17,742 nt of DNA, taken from the NCBI GenBank assembly GCA_002323325.1, contig DCQA01000052.1:1-17742 (forward strand). The letters run 5' to 3'. The notes under the pieces were generated by a model. The model searched no databases, was not told the origin of the DNA, and was given only the letters and a program-made list of their open reading frames with translations. Of this stretch, positions 7,534 to 14,240 are shown one piece after another (the stretch's first letter is position 1; each line of letters starts with the position of its first letter). The translations under genes and the position numbers were made by a program. This stretch comes from Coxiellaceae bacterium UBA1530. Its GTDB lineage: Bacteria; Pseudomonadota; Gammaproteobacteria; Coxiellales; Coxiellaceae.

Positions 7534-10500
7534 TTACACTTCAGCCATTTCTATCGCGGCTTGCATATCCACAGATACCAAGCGAGAAACTCCTGCCTCC
7601 TGCATGGTAACCCCGACCAAACGATCAGCCATGCTGATAGTCACCTTATTATGACTAATCACAAGAAATTGAATATTACCTGCCATTGCACGAAGTAGAT
7701 TGCAATAGCGACCCACATTAACATCATCTAAGGGCGCATCAACCTCGTCAAGAATACAGAAAGGTGCTGGGTTTAATTTAAACATGGAAAAAACCAGTGC
7801 AATTGCAGTTAATGCTTTTTCACCACCCGAAAGCATGTGAATGGTGGCGTTACGTTTACCGGGAGGCTGAGCCATCACCTGAACACCTGTAGTTAAGTAA
7901 TCTGACTCAGTTAATTCTAAACACGCTTTACCGCCACCAAAAATTGATGGAAATAGCTCAGAAAAAGATTGGTTCACTGCCTGAAATGTATCACGAAACA
8001 TTGCCCGTGTACTCTTATCGATTTTAGCAATAGCGCCCTCAAGAATACCCATGGCCTCTGTCAAATCATCATGCTGCTGCTCTAGATATGCTTCACGCTC
8101 ACTCAGTTTCGCGTGCTCATCAATAGCCGCTAAGTTTATCGGGCCTAGGCGGTCGATTCGCGACTGTATCACCTCTAGCTGCTGCTGCATCTGTTTTAAG
8201 TTCACTGGTGTCGCTAATTCAGCTAATAATATTTTCGGATCGTAACCTAAATCTACCAGTTGCTCTGACACGGTGGATTGTTTAACGGCGAGTGCTTGTT
8301 GACCTATCTGACTCTCTTGCAGAGATTGCTGCAGCGACTTGAAGGTTTTATCAGTTTTACTGCGCTGTTGCTCCAACGCTGAGAGTTGGTTCATAAACCC
8401 CTGCAGCTGATCGTCTGCAACGTGTAGCGCTTTCTCAACCACCAATCGTTGATCCAACAGTTGTTGTAATTCATTCCGTAAGCCATGCAGAGGTGAATCC
8501 GTTGCTGATAACTGATCTTTCAAACGTGAACGTTGTTGTGAAACTTGCTCTAGCTGACGCTGCTCACGCTCAATGGTTTGCTTTAGCAAAGATAACTGAC
8601 GCTGTTGATAGGTCATCTTTGACTGAATTTGCTCGAACTCTAGTTGACTGGATTGTGATAACCGACGCGCTTCTGTGAGAGTTTGCTCGATTGATAATTT
8701 AGAATGCTCAAGATGTTTTCGATCAGCTATTTGCTCTGTTTCTAGCACGGACAACTGCGCGACTTGCTGTTGATGCTGTTCGATATCAGATTGAAGAAGC
8801 ACAATACGTTTCTCAGAATCCAATAAAGACTCCTCAACTCGCAACTTTTGCTGTTGCCAATCTGCATAACGCGATTGTTGTGCCTTCACTTCAGAACGAC
8901 ATTGACCTAGCGAATTTGTTAACGCTTTAAAGTCTTCATTATCTATTTCTCGCTCGGCTTCTAAGCTCATTAAATGCGACTTAGCTGACTGAAGTGTCTG
9001 CTCAAACTCTTCAACATCGTGCTTGGCCTGCTCTATTTTTTCAAGCAGGTGATCGATCTCACGCTGACGCACCAACACCGATTCATCTGAATCAGATTGC
9101 TTGGATACCTTTATCCAATGTTTACCTATCCAAATACCCTCTTGAGTGATGACTGATTCATGGGAAGCCAACTGTTTCAACCTCTGCTGAGCTTCTTCAA
9201 TGGATTCAGCAGTGTAGATATTAGACAACCAATGGTCTAGGGACCAAGCACATGTAACCTTGTCAAGTAATCGATTACCCGAAACCGGCGAACTAGCCGA
9301 TTCCCCTTGCTCCAGTAAAGTCAAAGAACCTCGTGATAACGATTGAGTGCTCTGCAGTAAGTCATGAACCCGTGGAACACACTGAGCTTCCACATGGTGC
9401 CCCAAAACCAATTCGACAGCATACTCCCAACCCGAAACAACTTTGAGCTCTTGCCCTAAACGTTTTGTATGCTCAAGTTGATTGGCTTTCAGCCACTCGA
9501 TAGCATGACTATCATCATGCCCTAAGGCAGACTCTTGTAAAGAATGAAGAGCGGTGTGGCGTGCCTGGAGTTGTTGCAACTGATGTCGTTCGTCGGAGAG
9601 CTCACCTTCTACTTGAGATGTATATTCTCTCTGATTAACAATACTTTGAGAGGTCTTCTTCATCTTTTCTTGCAAGTCATTTAGAGCACTCTCTGCCTGT
9701 TGAGCTTTGCGCTCCAAAGGGGCTAAATCACTCTCTGAGCACTGCTTAGACAAGCGAGATTGATCGTCTTTATAGCGCATCGACTGTGTCTGAAGCGTGG
9801 ATTGTTCACGTTCATAATGCGAAATAGTATTTCTGGCAATCTCTAATTCTTTCGTCGTCTTAGACCACAACTGTGAGCCTTGATCCCATGCAGAGCGCCA
9901 TGCTTGATACGCTGACTCAGATTGCTCAAGATGAGTGGCATGTGTCTGAACTGACTCCTCCAGTAAAGTTACTTGAGGGGATAAATGAGCAGACTCATCC
10001 ATCAACTCAGCAACCATAGACTCCTGCTCAGCAACACTGGTATTGAGTTCAGACCAGGTTCTTTCGGCATCTGACGATTCCTTTTGCCATTGCTGGGTTT
10101 GCTGTTCTTGATGTTGAATCTTTTGTTCTAACCGAGCAATAGATTCACCCAATCCATAAAACTGTTTTTGAATGACATTATGCTGATCCGAAGCAGCAAT
10201 TTGTTCTTCTCTTGTCGCAGTGATAGTCGTTTCTATACGCCGTTGCTCTGCAGTCAGCTCATCGATTTGTAACGTATAACCCTCAATCTGCTGATACTTT
10301 TCTGATAACTCCCTATTGAAACCGTCCCACTCAACAGATTTAATTTCTGCAGATAGTCGCTGTTGCTGGTTCTGAAACTCTTGATAACGCTTAGCTGCAT
10401 TTGCTTGTCGTTTCAAGTGACGCATCTGCTTTCCAACTTCTTCACGAACATCATTCAAGCGATCAAGATTGTCCCGGGTGTGACCCATACGATTTTCAGT

Positions 10501-11037
10501 CTCGCGACGCCTTTCTTTATATTTTGAAATGCCAGCGACTTCCTCTAAATGCGCCCTTAAATCTTCAGGCTTAGCTTCAATCAAGCGCGAAATCATCCCT
10601 TGCTCGATAATGGAATAACTCCGTGATCCAAGACCTGTGCCTAGAAACAGATCAAGGATGTCACGCCTACGCCCGACAACACCGTTGATAAAATAGCGAG
10701 AAACACCATCACGCTCAACCTCGCGACGAACAGAAATTTCAGAGTACTGGGCATACTCTCCACTTAAGGCTCCTTGTGCTTGATCAAAAATCAGCTCTAC
10801 CGCCGCTTTACCCACTGGTTTTCGTGATGACGTCCCATTGAAAATCACATCCGACATGGACTGACCACGTAATTGTTTTGCCGATGTCTCACCAACCACC
10901 CAGCGAATAGCGTCAACAACATTCGATTTACCACAGCCATTTGGGCCGACGATAGCCGTCATATCACCCTCAATAGTGATAATGGTTGGATCGACGAAAG
11001 ATTTAAATCCAGTTAACTTAATCGTTCTGAGCTGCAT
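7534..11037 (-). CDS. smc: chromosome partition protein Smc
   Basis: Smc is the ATPase of the bacterial condensin complex and acts with ScpA/ScpB to organise and segregate the chromosome. The 1167-residue product has the full plan: an N-terminal ATPase half with Walker A GPNGCGKSN (residues 31-39, Lys37) and a Q-loop near Gln146; a Gln/Glu-rich coiled coil at about 170-500; a hinge at about 510-645; the returning coiled coil at about 655-1000; and a C-terminal half with signature LSGGEK (1059-1064), Walker B FCILDE (1083-1088) and a D-loop. This is canonical Smc, not MukB. The N-terminus MQLRTIKLTGFKSF matches family starts, so the ATG at 11037 is secure although no clear Shine-Dalgarno sequence precedes it. 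It heads the smc-zipA-ligA operon. scpA and scpB are not in the window. Confidence 0.97.
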   Translation of the reverse strand: MQLRTIKLTGFKSFVDPTIITIEGDMTAIVGPNGCGKSNVVDAIRWVVGETSAKQLRGQSMSDVIFNGTSSRKPVGKAAVELIFDQAQGALSGEYAQYSEISVRREVERDGVSRYFINGVVGRRRDILDLFLGTGLGSRSYSIIEQGMISRLIEAKPEDLRAHLEEVAGISKYKERRRETENRMGHTRDNLDRLNDVREEVGKQMRHLKRQANAAKRYQEFQNQQQRLSAEIKSVEWDGFNRELSEKYQQIEGYTLQIDELTAEQRRIETTITATREEQIAASDQHNVIQKQFYGLGESIARLEQKIQHQEQQTQQWQKESSDAERTWSELNTSVAEQESMVAELMDESAHLSPQVTLLEESVQTHATHLEQSESAYQAWRSAWDQGSQLWSKTTKELEIARNTISHYEREQSTLQTQSMRYKDDQSRLSKQCSESDLAPLERKAQQAESALNDLQEKMKKTSQSIVNQREYTSQVEGELSDERHQLQQLQARHTALHSLQESALGHDDSHAIEWLKANQLEHTKRLGQELKVVSGWEYAVELVLGHHVEAQCVPRVHDLLQSTQSLSRGSLTLLEQGESASSPVSGNRLLDKVTCAWSLDHWLSNIYTAESIEEAQQRLKQLASHESVITQEGIWIGKHWIKVSKQSDSDESVLVRQREIDHLLEKIEQAKHDVEEFEQTLQSAKSHLMSLEAEREIDNEDFKALTNSLGQCRSEVKAQQSRYADWQQQKLRVEESLLDSEKRIVLLQSDIEQHQQQVAQLSVLETEQIADRKHLEHSKLSIEQTLTEARRLSQSSQLEFEQIQSKMTYQQRQLSLLKQTIEREQRQLEQVSQQRSRLKDQLSATDSPLHGLRNELQQLLDQRLVVEKALHVADDQLQGFMNQLSALEQQRSKTDKTFKSLQQSLQESQIGQQALAVKQSTVSEQLVDLGYDPKILLAELATPVNLKQMQQQLEVIQSRIDRLGPINLAAIDEHAKLSEREAYLEQQHDDLTEAMGILEGAIAKIDKSTRAMFRDTFQAVNQSFSELFPSIFGGGKACLELTESDYLTTGVQVMAQPPGKRNATIHMLSGGEKALTAIALVFSMFKLNPAPFCILDEVDAPLDDVNVGRYCNLLRAMAGNIQFLVISHNKVTISMADRLVGVTMQEAGVSRLVSVDMQAAIEMAEV

Positions 11038-11153
11038 AATTTGATGTCACTGTTTAAGATTTAATTAATGTTATTGATAGATCGCAAACAGTCTACATAA
11101 TCCTCATCTCTTTGAATAGAATATCGCAGCATTTTCTTGAAAAAATATTAACT

Positions 11154-11199
11154 TACGCATGAATATGCGTATAAAAAAAACAGCTTAGTAATCACTAAG
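11154..11199. repeat. two inverted repeats flanking an A8/T8 tract upstream of smc
   Basis: A perfect 7-bp inverted repeat (TACGCAT-GAAT-ATGCGTA, 11154-11171) is followed by an A8 tract (11173-11180). A second inverted repeat follows (CTTAGT-AATC-ACTAAG, 11184-11199). On the minus strand the second repeat is followed by CTG and T8, so it could serve as a weak back-up terminator for the lipoprotein gene. The first repeat lies 117-134 bp upstream of the smc start and could be an operator. Neither role is shown. Confidence 0.4.
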
Positions 11200-11222
11200 G
11201 CAAACGAGCAAAAGACACCATC

Positions 11223-11251
11223 AAAAAAGAGCTCTAAGCTCAGAAGAGCCC
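11223..11251 (-). terminator. intrinsic terminator after the Sel1/SPOR lipoprotein gene
   Basis: On the minus strand GGGCTCT (complement of 11245-11251) pairs with AGAGCTC (complement of 11229-11235) across a 9-nt loop, with one G-U pair. It is followed directly by six T (11223-11228). It begins 15 nt after the lipoprotein stop codon. It would separate that gene from the smc operon downstream. Confidence 0.7.
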
Positions 11252-11266
11252 TAAACTTAAAAAAAA

Positions 11267-12073
11267 CTAACCAACAGCGTTTTGCTTTATTTCATCTTGA
11301 ATAGACTTAAACGATTTAACCCAAGGGTGTAACTCGCGCAGATTCGACGACATAACAGCAATGGCTTCTTTAGCTGCTTTAGCCGATTGGTAATCACCGT
11401 AGATTAGAGTGAACCATGGCTTTCCGTGGAAAGAAGCTTCGTAGATAACTGCATTATTCCCCAGTGAGGCCTGATCAACAAAGCGCTGAATCGCTCGTCT
11501 GTCATAGCTACCCATTAACTGAACGGTATAGTTATTTGGTCTTTTAATCATGATATTAGAATTTAGACTTGAATTGATGGATGCAGTCTTCAGACTGGCA
11601 TTTTGAGAAGGATAAGAAGAAGTTAAGCGAGGGTCTGGCGCTGAGGACGATGCGACAACTGATGCGCTGCTGACAACAGACTGTGGGTGAGAAACTGTGG
11701 CATTTTGCGCAGCAATCGAGGCTTCTCCACTTTTCAATAAATGTTGGGCCTGCTGTGCTAAAGGCTCACCCTGACTTGCCGCTCTTTGTATCCAAAGCAT
11801 GCCGGTTTGCTCATCTTTTATGGTTCCGATACCGTTGTAGTACATGTAGCCTAGCGCGTATTGTGCATCAGGATTTCCAGACAATGCTGCCTGCTGAACG
11901 GATTCTAATGAACAATTATACTTTTCGAGATACAAGTTACCCGAACACGCTGACGCAGTCACAGAAGCCGATTGAGCAGATGAAGACGAAGTGGTTTTAT
12001 TCACACAACCAACCATTAACACAGATGAAAAACCTATAACAACAACACTAGTGATTATTTTTGATGGCATCAT
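11267..12073 (-). CDS. predicted lipoprotein with Sel1 repeat and SPOR domain
   Basis: The 268-residue product begins with a signal sequence ending in LMVGC, with Cys23 as probable lipidation site (the -3 residue is Met, slightly off the usual Leu). A Ser/Ala-rich stretch follows. A Sel1-type repeat lies at about 66-101 (NPDAQYALGYMYYNGIG, then IQRAASQG), then a low-complexity Ser/Ala/Asn linker to about 178. The C-terminal SPOR domain lies at 181-258 (NYTVQLMGSYDRRAIQRF, then PWFTLIYGDYQSAKAAKEAI). SPOR domains bind septal peptidoglycan stripped of stem peptides; Sel1 repeats mediate protein contacts. A periplasmic cell-wall or division role is therefore likely but inferred. The ATG at 12073 has a GGAG site at 5 nt. 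It is a single-gene unit with its own terminator, lying beside the smc-zipA-ligA block. Confidence 0.85.
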   Translation of the reverse strand: MMPSKIITSVVVIGFSSVLMVGCVNKTTSSSSAQSASVTASACSGNLYLEKYNCSLESVQQAALSGNPDAQYALGYMYYNGIGTIKDEQTGMLWIQRAASQGEPLAQQAQHLLKSGEASIAAQNATVSHPQSVVSSASVVASSSAPDPRLTSSYPSQNASLKTASINSSLNSNIMIKRPNNYTVQLMGSYDRRAIQRFVDQASLGNNAVIYEASFHGKPWFTLIYGDYQSAKAAKEAIAVMSSNLRELHPWVKSFKSIQDEIKQNAVG

Positions 12074-12199
12074 ACATACTCCAAATTATCTATAAAAAAT
12101 AATATTTTCAATATACTAACGTGAAAGAAAAACCGTTACCAGGCCATAGAATATTTTAAAAACACAAACATTAAAATCTCTTAATTTATTAACAATATC

Positions 12200-12208
12200 T
12201 GTGGATAA
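12200..12208 (-). promoter_or_regulatory. perfect DnaA-box 9-mer
   Basis: The minus strand reads TTATCCACA, the consensus DnaA-binding 9-mer. It lies in an AT-rich spacer about 130 bp upstream of the lipoprotein start. A one-mismatch copy (TTATTAACA, plus strand, 12186-12194) lies next to it. No cluster of further boxes was seen, so this is not evidence of an origin. It may be a DnaA-responsive site or chance. Confidence 0.4.
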
Positions 12209-12245
12209 CCCTGTGTAGAAATCAACCATAACGATAAAGATTCAC

Positions 12246-12283
12246 CAAAAAATAGACGGTTTGATTAAATTGTCTATTTTTTG
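12246..12283. terminator. long hairpin, likely terminator of tadA
   Basis: The plus strand forms a continuous 17-bp stem from 12246-12262 and 12267-12283 around a GATT loop. The arms start with C-A6 and end with T6-G, so T tracts follow the stem core in both directions. It lies 80 nt after the tadA stop codon on the minus strand and would terminate tadA. Two pairs near the loop are G-U on the plus strand but A-C mismatches on the minus strand, so the fold is better in a plus-strand RNA. Confidence 0.65.
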
Positions 12284-12362
12284 ATCTTAGCGTTACGCTC
12301 GAACAATGAATCCGTTCACGCCAAGAATCCTGACATGTTGAGAACTTAAGTTTGAGTAATGA

Positions 12363-12815
12363 TTAGCGCTTTTGTTTGAAAAAATCTTTTAATAATTGTG
12401 AGCATTCGTCTTGCAACACGCCACCTTCATACTGAAGGTCACGCCCCATCCAACGATGATCACAATCCGACAATAAATGCTTGGTCGTACCTAGCCGAGT
12501 ATCAGACGCTCCAAATACAACTCTAGAGACACGAGCATGAATCATTGCACCTAGGCACATCAGACATGGCTCTAACGTGACATACAAGGTTGTATCTACC
12601 AATCGATAATTACCCATTGTCAATGCAGCGCTTCGTAAAGCAACAACTTCTGCGTGGGCAGTAGGGTCCTGCTGCATAATTGGGCGATTAAAACCCCGAC
12701 CAATCACAGCACCCTCAAGTACCACTACAGCACCAACAGGAACCTCACCGTGTTGCTTGCCTTTATGAGCAAGCTCGAGGGCTTCACTCATAAAGTCCTC
12801 ATCAGTCATATTCAT
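12363..12815 (-). CDS. tadA: tRNA-specific adenosine-34 deaminase
   Basis: TadA converts A34 to inosine in the anticodon wobble position of tRNA-Arg(ACG). The 150-residue product is a zinc-dependent cytidine/deoxycytidylate-type deaminase. TAHAE at 53-57 carries the zinc ligand His54 and the proton-shuttling Glu56, and the PCLMC motif supplies Cys84 and Cys87. The surrounding segments EVPVGAVVV, GFNRPI, YRLVDTTLYVTLEPC and AMIHARVSRVVFGA are very close to E. coli TadA. The C-terminus is shorter than in E. coli. The start is uncertain: ATG at 12815 (used here), ATG at 12809 or TTG at 12824 are all in frame, and none has a clear Shine-Dalgarno sequence. It is divergent from the FKBP gene across about 200 bp. 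Confidence 0.93.
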   Translation of the reverse strand: MNMTDEDFMSEALELAHKGKQHGEVPVGAVVVLEGAVIGRGFNRPIMQQDPTAHAEVVALRSAALTMGNYRLVDTTLYVTLEPCLMCLGAMIHARVSRVVFGASDTRLGTTKHLLSDCDHRWMGRDLQYEGGVLQDECSQLLKDFFKQKR

Positions 12816-13018
12816 TATTGACAAAAACCATACTTGATTGACACTTAAATGAACTATATCAAGAAATACATTAAATAATAAGAGACTTTAATCTCGCTCG
12901 GCGAAAAATTGAGAACCCTGTTATTTCAGAGAAACCCAGTGCAGTTTCAATTCAGTCTTGATACTATAACGCGGTCAAAAATAACAAAGTCACCTCACTG
13001 AAACACTAGGACGCTAAC

Positions 13019-13714
13019 ATGACATTACGTAAACTGAGCTCGACCCTGTCTTTATCTTTATTGATAACGAATTTCTGTATCGCTGATTCTGCCACTTTAA
13101 CGCCTGAACAAGCAACGAGCTATACACTCGGCGTTCAAACTGCACGCTCTTTTCATTCCCATAATATCGAGATTGATCTCGACACGTACATGCAAGGCAT
13201 GCGAGATATCGCTTCTGATGCACCTCTAAAACTGACAGATGCAAGCATGACTCAAAACTTGATGGACCTTCAGAAAAATCAAGCACAGCAGTTATCCAAA
13301 CAACGTGCAGCAAGCGCTGAAAAAAATCAAAAAGCCGGAGAGGCCTTCCTCGAAGCAAACAAAACAAAACCGGGCATCCAAACATTCGATAGTGGGATAC
13401 AGTACAAAATCATCGTCAAGGGTAATGGAGAAAAACCCAGTCCCACAGACACAATCACCGTTAACTACGAAGGAAGGCTGATTGATGGAACCATCTTTGA
13501 CAGCTCTTACAAACGAGGACAACCTGCTACGTTTCCTTTGAATCAGGTCATCAAAGGCTGGCAAGAAGCACTCACACAGATGCCCACTGGGTCCACCTGG
13601 GAGATATTCATTCCCTCAGATCTCGCTTACGGCGATCGTGGTACTCCAGATGGCTCCATACCCGCTAAGTCTACTTTAGTCTTCAAAGTGGAATTGATTA
13701 AAATTGACAAATAG
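13019..13714 (+). CDS. secreted FKBP-type peptidyl-prolyl isomerase (Mip/FkpA-like)
   Basis: The 231-residue protein catalyses proline cis-trans isomerisation and probably helps fold envelope proteins. It has a signal peptide (Arg4-Lys5, then a hydrophobic core at 8-19) with likely cleavage after Ala22. An N-terminal dimerisation region with the LTPEQATSYTLGVQ motif (27-40) is followed by a long charged helix (about 75-115), then the FKBP domain at 123-229. Aromatic pocket residues are present (Tyr150, Phe160-Asp161, Val177-Ile178, Trp181, Tyr204, Phe222). This domain order matches Mip and FkpA, and I cannot choose between the names. AGGA lies 7 nt before the ATG. A TATAAC hexamer at 12964-12969 could be part of its promoter, but no good -35 accompanies it. 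Its 3' end overlaps the presumed purL start by 11 nt. Confidence 0.92.
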   Translation: MTLRKLSSTLSLSLLITNFCIADSATLTPEQATSYTLGVQTARSFHSHNIEIDLDTYMQGMRDIASDAPLKLTDASMTQNLMDLQKNQAQQLSKQRAASAEKNQKAGEAFLEANKTKPGIQTFDSGIQYKIIVKGNGEKPSPTDTITVNYEGRLIDGTIFDSSYKRGQPATFPLNQVIKGWQEALTQMPTGSTWEIFIPSDLAYGDRGTPDGSIPAKSTLVFKVELIKIDK

Positions 13715-14240
13715 CAACACAACTGGGCCGATATATTTTTTCAAAAGTAATAGTCAGTCATCGTCTTTTAAGACACAGAAGCTTTTGGAAAAAGCACAGG
13801 CTCTTCATCCAAAAATAAGAACACTGACAGTGAGTTGTTACTACCTAGTGACCACTCACTGCGCTATCAGTGAGAACAGCCAAGGCAAAATTGCTGAATG
13901 GTTAGGTGCATCGGTTACCAATCACCCACCTTCCAGCAACAAGACGCATATTTTCTGGTACGTTTTACCAAGACCTGGAACCCTATCACCGTGGTCGTCA
14001 AAAGCGATGGATATTGCAGCGCAGTGTCAGCTGAGTGACTTAAAGCACATAGAACTTATCACTGGCTATAAGCTTAACGCAATCACAGATACCCCTCCTC
14101 ACGCGACACATGAAGCCATACAATCAATTTTTTATGATCCCCTCATAGAGACACTAACGTTAGAACCTCTTAAGGTCGACACAACCCAAGAAATTACCGA
14201 TGAAAACATTAAAGAACATGAAGTTAGCAGAATCATCTAA
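13704..14240 (+). CDS. purL: PurL N-terminal part (first frame of a split purL)
   Basis: These 178 residues correspond to the N-terminal PurS-like domain of large-type phosphoribosylformylglycinamidine synthase. The clearest match is RPGTLSPWSSKAMDIA (90-105), against RPGTISPWSSKATDIA in E. coli. The PIYFFKS start and the FKTQKLLEK helix also fit. The frame then continues into unmatched residues and stops at 14240, just before the linker domain, which is encoded in the next frame. The only canonical start codon available is TTG at 13704, inside the last codons of the FKBP gene; translational coupling is likely because the ribosome site is weak. It may be a real separate subunit, but I think it more likely the 5' part of one purL broken by a one-base insertion or two-base deletion (or a sequence error) near 14203-14213. 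Confidence 0.8.
   Translation: MTNSNTTGPIYFFKSNSQSSSFKTQKLLEKAQALHPKIRTLTVSCYYLVTTHCAISENSQGKIAEWLGASVTNHPPSSNKTHIFWYVLPRPGTLSPWSSKAMDIAAQCQLSDLKHIELITGYKLNAITDTPPHATHEAIQSIFYDPLIETLTLEPLKVDTTQEITDENIKEHEVSRII

Noticed and set aside
11683..12039. A 118-codon plus-strand frame opposite the lipoprotein gene
   Set aside because: It is antisense to a well-supported lipoprotein with Sel1 and SPOR domains, and it has no recognisable motif or ribosome site.
12083..12362. A possible replication origin around the DnaA box
   Set aside because: Only one perfect box and one weak copy were seen, with no origin-type neighbours such as dnaA, gidA or parAB. A single site does not support an origin.
12838..12860. 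TTGACA (12838-12843) with TATATC (12855-12860) as a plus-strand promoter for the FKBP gene
   Set aside because: The spacing is 11 nt, far too short for a sigma70 promoter, and nothing at 16-18 nt resembles a -10 element.
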